Below are positions 9,716 through 20,920 of a stretch of DNA of 64,000 nt, piece after piece (the stretch's first letter is position 1; every line of letters starts with the position of its first letter). The stretch comes from Aegilops tauschii subsp. strangulata (taxonomy: Eukaryota; Streptophyta; Magnoliopsida; Poales; Poaceae): positions 224,578,628 to 224,642,627 of the forward strand of contig NC_053040.3 in the NCBI RefSeq assembly GCF_002575655.3. Direction: 5' to 3'. The notes below the pieces were generated by a model. That model searched no databases. It worked only from the letters and a program-made list of their open reading frames with translations, and had not been told where the DNA came from. A program made the translations under genes and the position numbers.

Positions 9716-11147
9716 ATGGCAAAACCGAGCAGCGTCCGCCGAAAGAGTGGCTGGAATTCGCTCCCCACAGAGGTAATCAAGCTAATTGTTTCGCGTGTGG
9801 ACAATCTCAGTACCATGCCGCTCGCCGCGTGCTCGTCCGGGCTGTACCATTTACTTAAAGCCCTCAGGCCGGAGCTTTTTAAGCTAGCTCCTTGCTTGCT
9901 GATGTCGCCTGATCTTCAGAAACGGCGTGTCACCCAGCATAACGATCGTATGGTGGCGAGCATCAACCCTCTTGTCTGCGATCCGATCCCCATCACCCTC
10001 AACTACATTAACGGTATGTACTGGGTCGGCATGAACATGTCTTGGATGGTGCTCGTCAACGGTGGTGGCAGCTAGATGCTCGTGGAGGTCTACACCCGAC
10101 GGTTGATCCCCCTTCCTTCGATTAACACTGCACTGCTTTGGCACCGCGGCACAGAATACTCGGAATCTTACAGTAGCCAACGTGATACCAAGTTTGATTT
10201 TCTCAAGGTTGTAATCTACCAAGTGCCCACAAGATCTGCGAATTATAAAGGCTGCAGGCTAATTGCGTTCTTCAACCGCGGTCTCGCCTATCTGACAGGT
10301 CACTGCGGGAAGTGGATAAATCTGCACGTCCATCGCAGGATCATACATCCTCCATGGTTCTTTGATGCCATTGAACACAAGGGCTTCATTTACATTGTCG
10401 ACTCCTTCTATGGCTGGACGTATTGCTGGCTTACTCCAGTCATCGCTACAAACGGCTGTTACAGCAGTATGTTACTTTCCTATGATATCATGATGGCGTG
10501 CTTATATTACTCTCAACATTTATTGAAAAAATATTCATACTCATAGCATGTTGTTCTTAAGATTGACTACATTAAGAGCCCTTTTTTATTTGACTCCAAC
10601 TTGATATGATGTTGTAGGCCGCCTGGTGTCCCTACCCTTCCTAATCCCAGAACCTTTCAAAGAAAAGTGGCATGGCAGTTGCAGGTGGTTCCTGGCTCGA
10701 TCAGATGACGGCGAAGAATTGATGATAGTTCGCACGTACCGGACGTGTTGTTTCGCGGAATATAATCATAGTCACTGCAAGGTCTTTGAGCAGGATCCCA
10801 GCTTCTCTGGGCCTTCAGGAATTTTTGACTAGAGGCTGGTAAGTAGCCTTGGTACACGCTCTCTGTTTCTCGGACTGAATTATCTGATTAACCAGGAGAT
10901 AACCGACGGCAAGGATCATGATGGCAGCGCGGTTTCGTTCATCAGGCAAAACTGTGTGTACACAATGTACCATGCGTCTCTGCATGCACCATACCCTGAT
11001 ATGTGCCGCCACGCTTTGCAGCCCAAAGTAGAAGAGAGGGTCGCAAGTATCAGACTTCGACCTGCTGGCTGGAGTTTCCCCCGTCAGGCACCCATCTGGT
11101 TCAAGCCGTCAGCCAATCTCCACAGCTTAATAAATAGTAACGTCTAA
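9716..11147 (+). pseudogene. F-box protein gene (DUF295-type), two nonsense codons
   Basis: Three exons: 9716-10466, 10618-10838 and 10896-11147, all in compatible phase. Donors are GTATGT (10467) and GTAAGT (10839); acceptors are GTAG (10617) and CCAG (10895). Residues about 12-55 form an F-box (WNSLPTEVIKLIVSRV core); later exons match the beta-propeller-like DUF295 region of grass F-box proteins (WMVLVNGGGS, FLARSDDGEELM, SFSGPSG) and the end (FPRQAPIWFKPSANLHSL) is typical too. Such proteins recruit substrates to SCF ubiquitin ligases. Two TAG codons (10073-10075 and 10830-10832) stand where the family usually has Trp, each explained by one G-to-A change. Intron 2 is only 57 bases, shorter than most plant introns. 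The gene is therefore probably dead, although all splice signals and the frame are otherwise intact. Confidence 0.7.
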
Positions 11148-11383
11148 CTGAGCCAGTTAGTTAGATGCGTACACTTGGTGTAGTAGGATCTTTATTTAGT
11201 TTGATGCATACACTTGTTCTTTTTTGGTAGCTCTTTTGTAATGATGGCTGATGTTTGGTTTGGAAGAGAGAGTTGCGTCTTTACTCTTCTGGCCTGCTTA
11301 CTGCTTCTGTTGCACCCCCAGCCCTGGTTGCTGCTGCTGTTGTTTTCAATGTACAATCAGTAGTATATTTCGCCTATTGGTTG

Positions 11384-11389
11384 AATAAA
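11384..11389 (+). terminator. Polyadenylation signal of the F-box pseudogene
   Basis: AATAAA lies 237 bases after the stop codon in T/G-rich sequence with TTTTGTAATGATGG and several TGT motifs upstream, the usual make-up of a plant 3' UTR end. Confidence 0.4.
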
Positions 11390-12690
11390 TGTGTTGTTAG
11401 AACGACAAACACAATGTTTTGGAAGTCGTTGCATGGTCCGATCCTTTAGTGCCCCGGACCGTACGTAGCGCATACTATTTCTCGTACGGAACACATTTTC
11501 CACTTGTTGATAACATGCAGCCCACAAATGAAGGCCCAATAGAGGAGCCCATAATTAACTGGAAGGGAGGCTCTCACATGAATCCGGCCCAGGTACATGC
11601 TCATGGTCCCCTAAACATAAATAAAGCTAAATGCTCATGCACCAGTTCTTTAAATTCACGATTTAACAGGAGGATATTATTTCCTATGATAGTGTCGTTA
11701 CATTCAATCGATATAATTCTTAGGCAAAGATAGCGACCAGTCTTCTTTCTCCCACCATTTTCTTCCTACAACCAGCGGACCCACGAAAATCGTAGTCAAC
11801 GTCGTAAATAGTTCCGATCCATTTTTATTTTTCAATAAGAATGTCCAACCCAGCCTAGCACATTGGCGACAACACTTTATGCTCCGCCTTGGTGCGCTCG
11901 CCGCGGCGCCGCCGTCCGGCCCTGTCAACATAGTGAATCGGGAGAGGACTGTAGATGTGAGTATGATAGTACGGACCCACCAGGTCCACTCCTGAACACA
12001 AGCAAAGCGCCTCTTTTACTACTCAGATGCACCCCTCGTTTTTTACTCTAATCCACCCTGCTGATATCTGGGACCCATATCATTTTCAACGTATAGTCAA
12101 TTAACGACATAATTGCATAATTTTTTTTGAGGATTTGTTCAGAGGAGCAGGCTATAAACTGGGTTGTGCGGTATCTGTGGCCCGTCTAACAACATGACCA
12201 GCCCAGTAGTTTTTTCTTTGGGAAAATAGGTAGGCCACTATTTCTTTTCGAAGAATACCCAAGCTAGGCCTATTTGTTTTCTCCGACTTACTGGACTGCA
12301 AATCTTTCAAGATGAGGAGGGATGCATTCCGGCCTGGCTAAAGAGTTTGGTCAGTATCTGTTAAAAGTAAATGGGAAAATTAGTTTCTTTTTTTTGTTTT
12401 TGTTCTTCACCGATATTTTATATTTCATTGGATTTTAACATGACATAGTACTAATTTATTTTTAAATTTGTTTTAGTAGGGCTAATAATTTTTGGATTAA
12501 GAATATTTTGTTCCCCAGCAAAAAATTACGAATTTTCAAAATTTCCCACATTTTTAGTTCAATTTTTTAACCCTGGTACTGACGAGAAAATGGGCAGCAA
12601 TTCTAAAAATGGAAAATGGGCTGCAATAAATTCCATATGAATTAGAAAATGAGTAAAAATTATAAAAATAATAGCAAATGGGTTGTACAC
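11390..12690. other. Non-coding stretch between F-box gene and CACTA repeats
   Basis: No gene is supported. The part 12120-12690 is A/T-rich with the AAATTATAAAAATAATAGC type of sequence that often lies inside Triticeae CACTA elements. 11700-12060 contains C-rich unique-looking DNA with only short random frames. Confidence 0.4.
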
Positions 12691-13029
12691 GCCACAAATT
12701 TCGAGGCTGACTTGTTTACGCAAGGCTTTGTTAGTCAACACACTATTCTAGCAGCAGTGATTGTTGGATGTCCATCCAATGGCCAACGTGCTTCTTCAAT
12801 CTCTGATCTTCCTGCTCTAGCCGCCTAAACCAGCGCCGGTGGGACTGCCTGCTCCCTCCTCTTGTGGCCCGCTCTCATGCCGCGCAGGCTTCACCGGCCT
12901 ACCCTACTCCCTCCGCTGGCCTGGCCGCACGCAATCAACTGCCTCCTTATTAGGTGAAAAAAAGTATTCCTCCCACTGACATCTCGGGCGCACTGGTTCG
13001 GAGGCTGACCTGTGGGCCTACTAAGTTGA

Positions 13030-14333
13030 CGCGTACGCTGGGATTTGTCAACTTAGTCGACAAACGATTCTAGCAGCAGTGACCGTTGGATTTGGATCGA
13101 ACGGTCCTGTTGTTTCTTCAATCGCTGCTCTTCTTGCACCAGCCACCCAAACCAGCGCAGGCGAGACCGCCTGCTCCTGCCTCCAGTGGCCGACTATGCT
13201 GCCGTTGAGGCCTCACCGCCCCCTACTACTCCCACCGCTGGCCAGGCCCTGCGGCGATAGCAGGCTAATACCGCAGCCGAACCAGTGAACCCTCATACTC
13301 CTCTCCGTGTGGGCATCCACTGCCGTGTCTTCCCCGGCTCTGTGATGTCCCCTTCCTAGGCCTCGCCGTCGTCCACCACCCTGGTGCTCTCGACGCACTG
13401 TGGTCAACGTGGTCAATGAACGACATCCATCGGAGGTGGACTTTACGTGGAGAGGCTGATAGCTGGGTCCACGGCCGCACACAAGGAAATCCCTCCTTAT
13501 TACGCGCAAAATAATGATTCCTCCACCTGACATCTGGGACCCACCAGAAGGGCCTCTGTATTTTGCGAAAAAAACATTCCCCCCGCTGACAGGTCGGACC
13601 CACTAGCTATATCTTCGCACGCAAGGAAGTGCCTCCTTATTACGCACAAAAAATGAATACTCCCCCTGCTAGCTGGGACCCAGCATAGTGGGAGGCTGAC
13701 ATGTGGGCCTACTAAGTTGACGGGGACGGAGGGCTTTGTCAACATAGTCAATATGAACGATTCTAGCTCCAATGACCGTACGATGTCCATCCAACGGCCG
13801 TAGTGCTTCTTCAACCTCTGGTCTTCTTGCTCCAGCCGCCCAAAGCAGCGCCGGTTGTGCCGCCTGCTCCTGCCACCCGTGGGCGGCTGTGCTGCCGCGG
13901 AGGCTTCACCGCCCCCTACTACTCCCACCGCTGGCCAGGCCCTGCGGCGACGGCAGCCTCACACCGCAGCCAAACCAGTGAACCCTCGTACTCCTGTCCG
14001 CATGGGCTTCCACTGCCGCATCTTCCCCGGCTCCACGTCGTCCCCTTCCTAGGCCTCGCCGTCGTCCACCGCCTTGGTGCTCTCGGCGCGGTGTGGTCAT
14101 GTGGTCAATGACCGACTTCCATCGAAAGAGTACTGTACGTGGAGAGGCTGACAGCTGGGTCCACGACCGCAGCAAGGAAGTGCCTCCTTATTACGCGGAA
14201 AATAATGATTCGTCCACCTGACAGCAGGGACCCACCGGACGGGCCACCGTATTTCGTGAAAAAAACATTTCCCCTCTAACTGCTGGGACCCACAAGCTAC
14301 ATCTTTGCACGCAAGGAAGTGCCTGATAGTCGG
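13030..14333. repeat. Tandem duplication, 693-bp offset
   Basis: Two copies (about 13030-13640 and 13723-14333) align at an offset of 693 bases, for example at 13214 and 13907 (CACCGCCCCCTACTACTCCC in both). Shared landmarks are AGGCTGAC..TGTGGGCC, GCTTCTTCAA-type blocks, CCTTCCTAGGCCTCGCCGTC, GTGGAGAGGCTGA and CCTCCTTATTACGCG. A third, partial and more diverged copy begins near 12700. The open frames here are chance frames in G/C-rich repeats. Confidence 0.75.
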
Positions 14334-14699
14334 GGCCCACCTGGTCGAAGCATACGTAGCGTTGTCATTCTGGTGGCGAACGTGTACGTACGTACTGGTC
14401 GATCGGTCTGTCTGCAGGCTGCAGCGATGAACCGTGGCCGCGTAAGGAAGGGCATGTGTCATAGTAGAGGCGCGCATGTAGCATGTACACGTACGTATAG
14501 CGGCCATGGTGCAAGAAAGTAAATACGGCCACGTACGTCCATACGGGCGGGGTCTCGAACGCCTACTCGCGCATACGTACGGCCAGGGCTCGTGTACATG
14601 GCTGGGTGGAACGGAGAAGCTGCGCCATTGTCGTGATCATGGGGAGGCAACCGGCTAGGTCAGAACGAAATGTGTCGTCGTGTTCATCGGGAGCCAACC

Positions 14700-14995
14700 G
14701 GCTTGGACGAAATAGCCGATGGAAACGAGGCCTAGCGTACCACAGAACGGAGGAAACAACCTTGTGTTCGACCGGCCATGGTCGAAACGGGATCCTTTTC
14801 ATCGGGAGGGGTCTGGCATACCATAGAACGGAGGAAACTGACCTCCTACGGTGGAAACAAGGTCCTGTTGATCGGGAGGGGTGTGGTGTACCGCAAAACG
14901 GAGGAAACGAACTTGTGTTGGAGCGCTACGGTCGAAACGGGGGTCCTATTCATCGGGAGGGGTGTGGCGTACCGCAAAACGGGACTCCACGGGAT
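14700..14995. repeat. Short tandem repeats in CACTA
   Basis: About four units of roughly 65-75 bases, each carrying GAAACG, TCATCGGGAGGGG, TGTGG(C/T)GTACC and AGAACGGAGGAAAC variants. Unit starts can be seen near 14703, 14775, 14840 and 14925. Typical subterminal repeats bound by CACTA transposase, by analogy to En/Spm. Confidence 0.6.
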
Positions 14996-15420
14996 ACTGT
15001 TCATCTCCACCGTCGACTGCCTCCACGGGCTACTATTCATCCACCATCGACCTCCTCCAGCCTCCACCTGTGACTGTTCATCCACGGGCTCCTGTTCATC
15101 CAGCCTCCACCGCGCGCTCCTCCACTGGCTACTATTCAACCAGCCCTCTCCACGGGGTCCTGTTCAACCACCCCTCCACGGGATACTGTTCATCCAGCCC
15201 TCCACCGGCTACTGTTCAACCAGCCCTCCACGGTTCCTGTTCATCTAGCCCTCCACGGGGTCCGGTTCATCCACCCCCCAACCGGCTCGATCGATCGGGG
15301 TCCTGTTCATCCAGCAGCAACGGCCTCTACTACCACGGGGTCCTGTTCATCCAACTACTCACCGGGAACTGTTCATCCAACCCCCCCCCCAAACAACGCT
15401 CACTGTTCATCCAGAGGCAG
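14985..15420. repeat. GTTCATCCA subterminal repeat array
   Basis: More than ten copies of CTACTGTTCATCCA or CCTGTTCATCCA, alternating with CTCCACGGG(G/A/C)T blocks, over about 430 bases. Such high-copy short motifs near one end are the transposase-binding zone of CACTA elements. The reading frames across it are low-complexity and not genes. Confidence 0.65.
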
Positions 15421-15921
15421 CATCGATCGGCTTTAGTTAGCAGCAGTAGCGAAGGAATCACTCGGTTCAATTAACAACAAGGCATCGATCGATCGCTCGG
15501 GTTCAGTAACACGTAGCCTGCAGTGCAATCGCTCGGGTTCAGTTAGAGCCCAACTCCTCGCTCGGGTTCAGTTAGAGCCCAACACCTCGCACACACGCAC
15601 GTACGTACGAGAGAAACGTGCATCGCTCGGCCCCTGACCACCCACCGTAAACGGGAACTCCCCGATATTTTCCTCGCCCTCGCTTCTACCACGGTTTTTT
15701 CGTCATGGACGGCCCAAAGAATGTCATGTAGCTACGTCTCTGGCCCGCCCAGAACGAAAAGCCCATTTTCTGTCATGATTTTTTGTCATAGAAGTACGAC
15801 CCCACCACATCTATGATGATACCGGGTTTTGTCACAATTATCATCATAGAAGTGTCATAAGTATGATAGAAAAAATTTCGTTCGGCCCAAAATGTCATGA
15901 ATGTGTCTTTTTTTTGTAGTG

Positions 15922-17411
15922 ATTGCTGCTGCGAAGGGGTAGGAACACGCCGCTGGGGGTGCTCAGGAGCCCCCGAAGGAAGCAGAGAAAGCCCCTGGCA
16001 GTGCGTCAGGGTCAGGGGTGTTGGTTGAAGAGAAAATCCCCCTTCGAACCATGAGCCCTCCCTCCTCATTTCGCACCTCGGTTGGGACCCCGCAACCAAC
16101 TTCAAGTCAACTCGCATTGGTGCTGGCCCAACCTGGTCTCGGAGCCCCCGGTTCTTCGCCAGCAACGAGTGCAGAGCTTGATGAGGAGATCTAGCATATC
16201 ATGGCGCCATTATCTCATCAAATTGGAGAAACCGATGGCACTGCTGATGCAGTCATGGACCTGTCCTTTTTGGAGTCTGTGGCTGCAGGCATTAAGGAAA
16301 TGCAGAACCGGTATGGCCAGAAGTGGCAGGCACTCAAGGAGCAGCGCACTTCCGCCAATAGCATAGACCAGAAGCTGAGGGACAAGGGCCGAAAGCTGTG
16401 CGAGTGGCATGGCAGGCAGTTCCAAGTTATTATGCGGCAACAGGAGTTGATCTGCATGTCAAAGGAGGACGTCGCTGCCCAGGAAGCTCGTCTGGCGGAG
16501 CACACAGCGCTCTTCAACGCCAGGGAGAAGGATATCTCTTCCCGGGAAGAGAAACTCGAGGCCACCCTTCGCGGCAAAGACGAAGAACTGGAGGCCCTTG
16601 TCCAGCAACGCGCCAAGGAGCTGGAAGACAAGCACAAAGCAGCCCTCAACGCGCTCTCCACTGACTCTGCCGGTCAGCTGAAGAAGGTTTCTGATGACCT
16701 TGCCGCGGCATCCATTGTCAAGGATGATCTTGATCAACAGGTGGCCAAACTGACAGAGGAGCTTGTCGGGAGTACCAAGGAAAATGTGGTTCTCAAGGAG
16801 GAATCACAGAAGGCAGAGACCCTTCTGAAAGAGGTGCAATCGCAGCTCTCCGCCAATAGTGAGGACCTTGAGACTGCCAGCGGCACTATTAAATACATGA
16901 AGGCAAGGCTTGGCACCCTGGAGAGCAAAATCAAGTCTGGCGGGGTTCGCGACAAGCAGCTGACGAAGGATTTGGACAACGCGAGAGTCCTTAGAAAGGA
17001 TGCAGAGGACAAGCTGGCGAACCAATCCGAGCAGGTCGACCTTTGGATCAAGAGCCTGGTAGACATTGCCGAGCGCATGACTACCCAGATTGCAAACATG
17101 GGCATGGAGGGGCCAGTCTTCTTGGTTGGCAGGCATGAGGTCCCGAGTGTCAAGTTAGGGCTCTTCTTCAACAAGTTGATTGAAGGGTTGAAGACCCATG
17201 AGGAAGGAAGAGGCGCTCTCTTTGCAAGCGAGCCTCAAAGCTTGCCGACAACGCCCTCTTCATGGTCTTAAGTAATCTCGCCTATCGCCACCCCGAACTC
17301 AACCTTGCTGATGGCTTCAGGAAGCTCCCGGCAGACGCTGATGTTTCTGTTGCTGAGAATAAAGCTGGTCCCTTCACCGACAGGGTCCTCTCCGTCCCCA
17401 GGGCTCCATAA
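15922..17411 (+). pseudogene. Transposase_28-associated ORF, C-terminal coiled-coil half
   Basis: Continuation of the ORF whose N-terminal half is at 1569-3022. 15922-16200 encodes a Pro/Ser/Gly-rich linker with an in-frame stop near its start and another at about 16193. The ATG frame at 16201-17271 (356 codons) is mostly coiled coil (residues about 60-275: long runs of Glu, Lys, Gln and Leu heptads such as EEKLEATLRGKDEELEAL). A 1-base shift near 17228 then leads into LADNALFMVLSNLAYRHPEL and ends at the TAA at 17409-17411, which matches the usual C-terminus of this family. The parent gypsy element reads minus, so this ORF is antisense. Role unknown; coiled coils suggest oligomerisation. Confidence 0.65.
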
Positions 17412-18682
17412 GGACACCAAGTCCGGCCTCGAATTATTTGTGTCACTGTGTTGCCCTGTAACAAAACATTATGCATGTCTTGTGTTTAGATCCCGCACTT
17501 CCTTTTACTCATGCTGAACTAGTGTTTAATTAATTTCAAATGCATGTTACCCCTCTTGCGTTGCATCCATTGAAGTCCATATGGTTATCTTCTTTTTCGC
17601 GCATTTTTGGTTGCATGCCAGTAGCATGCTGCCGCGATTGCTATGAGGAGCGGGTCCTTAGCATTCAGCTGGCGAGGACAAGTCCCGGCAGGTTTTCCTT
17701 AGGAGTGTTTGACGCAGCCGCCCACTTTGTTGAGCTGGCTCGAAACAAGGTGGGGGCATAGACAAATACAGCAAGGTGCCATTACACGGAAAGGTTCAAA
17801 CCATACGGAAAACATTGAATGACCGAGGGGTAAGCAAATGCAAACTCTGGAGATAAGATCAATGGACGAGTTGACTTACTTTTCGTCCACGCTTCTTTTC
17901 TTCCCCGATAGCATTCATTCTCCATGCATGTGTGCCTTGGGAGAATGGCATTTTGCATGTCATTTTTGGATCGCCGGCAAGGGCCAGAGGGGATCATAGA
18001 TCTCCCACGGACGACAAAACATGGTGCAAGTTAGGTCCGGTTTTTCTCTCTCCTTCCCCTTACACTTTTGACGATCTTATGGCGGTTGGCACAAAATTCA
18101 CGCTGACGCGGATGGCCTTGCCGGGGCGTCAATCAACGGATTCGCACCGGCGCTCTACTAAGAATTTTCCCTTAGCAGGGCAAATGATGGACCAAGTTTC
18201 GTGCGGGCTCATCGACATTGATGACGCCAAACCCAGTGTGGCTCGTCAGGAAGTGAAAGTGGCGGGGAGAGGAATCATGTACCTTATCACCTTGCCCCTT
18301 TTTCCAAATGGGACTCGCATGGTGACCATGCTGCCTGAACCGTCTAGAGCTGTCGTGCCGCCGTCATCCCTTGCTCCCGCCGCTGCGGTAGCCGCGGCGG
18401 AGACAGATGATGGGAACTGGACAGGGCGACGAAGGAGCGATCTCGCTTCCTTACCGATCCGCTATGCCGCGTTTTTTTCTTGGGATTCATGGATGATGAA
18501 GCCGTCAATGAAGATGAAGCACTGCTCACAACCTCGGGTTCGCGCAAGCGCTACCCCCTACCTGGCGCGCCAAGGATGCCGTGGTTCAACATGGTCACCC
18601 ATGGGGCCATCAGCCCCTTGTCGTTCGGCAAGGGGGAAGGGAGCTTTGCACAAAGAGCAGAGGCCGTAGAGCAGCACGGTAG
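17412..18682 (-). other. Internal leader of gypsy element B
   Basis: Between the antisense ORF and the LTR. On the minus strand, just inside the LTR, comes a TGGCGCGCCAGGTAGGGGG motif (about 18575), common at the start of the internal part of grass gypsy elements, then a short Ser/Arg-rich gag-like frame (18344-18547). The remainder (17412-18340) contains no recognisable gag or pol domain. The overlapping plus-strand frame 17932-18669 is not gene-like. Confidence 0.45.
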
Positions 18683-19523
18683 TGATGACACAGGCAGATT
18701 TTACCCAGGTTCGGGCCGCCGCGAAGCGTAAAACCCTACTCTTGCTTTTGTGGATTGATGAAAGGACCGTGCTGGAGACGCGGCGCTCAAGCTCGGCAAG
18801 GTCGCCTCGGGACGAGAGCAGCTACGCGTGTATGAGTGTACAAGGGTCCAAATCCTTTCTAAGGTTGCCACGACCCTCCTTTTATAGGTAAAGGGGTTAC
18901 CACAATGGAAAAACAGTCATTATCATGTGATTAGATAGCCATAGTGCTATCATACTTAACTCTGCACACAGGACAAGGTCCATAAAATGCACCGCTTAGT
19001 GTCACGTCGTGGGCATAGATCGGCGAGCCTTGCCGTGCTATTCGACCACCTTCTCACATGCATGTGCTACACGCCTCTGGACGGGTGTCATTTAGGGGTG
19101 TTCTTCATCAGAAATGGCTGCCACGTGCCAAATGATAGCCACTTAATCACCTGGGGGCTCGACACCGCACTGATAGGTGACTTGCGTTGTTGTGAGGTGG
19201 AGCAGTGGAGCCTTGGCGGGGTGATCCACCCTCGGAGACCCCGGCAAGCTTGTCGAGGGAGTCTTTAGACTTGTCTTCGGTGCGGCCTCGACCTGATCGG
19301 GCTCGCCTGCCCGGTAAGAGAGGTTTTTCCTTAGTGATATCTTGCTCATTTGGCTTGTCTTGGTCTTCTTGATCCGCCCTTTGATTTCTCGAAGAGTTAT
19401 CTCTTCTGCTTGGCCTTGTCTTGGATACTTGGTGCAGTTCACTTTGTTGTTGTCGTGCCAGAGACTCACCTGTCCAAGCACAAGTCAGGGGGAAACATAC
19501 ACCCCTATTTGTGTACCCCGACA
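18683..19523 (-). repeat. 5' LTR of element B
   Basis: Outer end TGTCGGGGTACACAAATAGG reads leftwards from 19523; the inner end TGTCATCA is placed at about 18683. CCCAGGTTCGGGCC (18706) and a TATAAAAGG box (minus, about 18880-18890) are features of Triticeae gypsy LTRs. The flank GTCAT (19524-19528) is the predicted target duplication. The flank joins element D exactly inside sequence that is uninterrupted in the related element G (about 58588), so B inserted into D. Confidence 0.7.
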
Positions 19524-20207
19524 GTCATAATAACAGAATGGTGGAAGTTGCATGGCAATATATCTCGGGTTGGCTATGGAAATGACATGATAGGTAGGTA
19601 TGGTGATTGTCTTGAGGAAGATATACGGAGGCTCATGTGTGATAGAGTGTATCATATCATGAGGTTTGGATGCACAGGCAAAGTTTGCACCAACTCTCGA
19701 GGTGAGAAAGGGAAATGCACGGTACCAAAGAGGCTAGCAAATTGCAGAAAGGTAAGAGCGCATATAATCCATGGACTCGAATTAGTCATAAAGAACTCGC
19801 ATACTGATTGTGAAAGTTTATTAGCCCTCAAAGGAAAGTACTACTACGCATGCCCCTAGGGGATAGATTGGTAGGAAAAGACTATCGCTCATCCCCAACC
19901 GCCACTCATAAGGTAGACACTCAATAATAAATCATGCTTGAACTTTGTAGCATAACTAGAGACTTGTGCATGCTTCGGGAATCACAAACCTTAACACCAA
20001 TATTGTAACTATACCACAATCATTCACTGGTACCCCCACATATCACCGTCTTAATATCGCAAAACTATTGCAAGGAATCAAACATATGATATTCAGTGAT
20101 CTACATGAAAGTTTTTATTATATCCATCTTGAATACCTATCATATCAGGACAAATTTCATAACATGTGCATGTTGCCATTACTATTTATTAGAATCTAAA
20201 AAAGATA

Positions 20208-20300
20208 CTCCCTCCGTCCTAAAATAAGTGTCTCAACTTTGTACTAACTTTAGTGCAAAGTTGTACTAAGGTTGAGACACTTATTTTGGGACGGAGGGAG
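20208..20300. mobile_element. Stowaway MITE
   Basis: Complete 93-bp element: CTCCCTCCGTCC start, GGACGGAGGGAG end, near-perfect inverted arms including TAAGTGTCTCAAC, and TA duplications at 20206-20207 and 20301-20302. The related element G lacks it at the corresponding place (about 59251), giving an empty site. Confidence 0.9.
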
Positions 20301-20616
20301 TATAAGTGAAGCATGAGAGTGCAACTATTACTTTAAAATATAACCACTGTCATGCTCTAAAAAATATATGTGAAGCAATAGAGCAACTGCCTAGCTCAAA
20401 ATCTATAAGTGAAGCATATAAAGTATTCTAACAAACTATGAATAAATGTGTGTCCCTCTCAAAAGGTGTGTGCAGCAAACAATCATTGTGGCAAACCAAA
20501 AAGCAAACAAAGCAAAAAACTACTACGTCAACAGACGCTCCAAGCAAAACTCATATCATGTGATGAATAAAAATATAGCTCCAACTAATATACCGATGGT
20601 TTGTAGACAAAAGAGG

Positions 20617-20700
20617 CATGCCATCTAGGGCATCCCGAAGATTAGACGATTGGGTCTTCCTTAGATATTACCTTGGGGTGCCTTGGGCATCCCCAAGCTT
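20617..20700 (-). repeat. Twin hairpin before the polypurine tract, element D
   Basis: Two short hairpins: GCATGCCATCTAGGGCATCCC (20618-20635) and TTGGGGTGCCTTGGGCATCCCC (20673-20694) followed by AAGCTT. They are the inverted counterparts of 31300-31380 in the Sabrina element and of 59561-59650 in element G. Confidence 0.55.
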
Positions 20701-20920
20701 AGGGTCTTGCCACTCCTTATTCGTTCATCCATCGTGATCTCACCCAAAACTTCAAAACTTCAGTACACAAAACTCAACAAAAACCTGATGAGATCCGTTA
20801 GTATAACAAGCAAATCATGAACTTTAGGTATTGTTATGAACCCATTCATGTTTTATTATTGCATAATACCTACTATATTCTAACTTCTTCATGACTTATA
20901 TCCCCCGATATAATCCATAG

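Larger units (their letters stand above)
12691..15921. mobile_element. CACTA transposon right-terminal region
   Basis: The segment ends with TGTAGTG at 15921, that is CACTACAAAAAAAAGACAC on the minus strand, the hallmark terminus of CACTA (En/Spm) elements. The following 3 bases (ATT, 15922-15924) would be the target duplication. Inside are the usual CACTA subterminal features: a tandem duplication (693-bp offset), short tandem units, a long array of GTTCATCCA-type motifs and a terminal part with repeated ATGACA/TGTCAT blocks (15770-15910). No transposase ORF was found, so it is non-autonomous or truncated. The left CACTA end was not found; the whole segment 3023-15921 may be one element. Confidence 0.7.

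Noticed and set aside
14606..15474. Long plus-strand reading frames (155-197 codons)
   Set aside because: They run through short tandem repeats and the GTTCATCCA array; all frames stay open because the repeats lack stops, and the products are low-complexity.
16218..17174. Minus-strand frames opposite the coiled-coil ORF
   Set aside because: Mirror frames caused by strong codon bias of the plus-strand ORF; Ser/Leu-rich with no domain.
17932..18669. 245-codon plus-strand frame
   Set aside because: Composition is unlike coding sequence and it lies antisense over the leader and gag start of element B.
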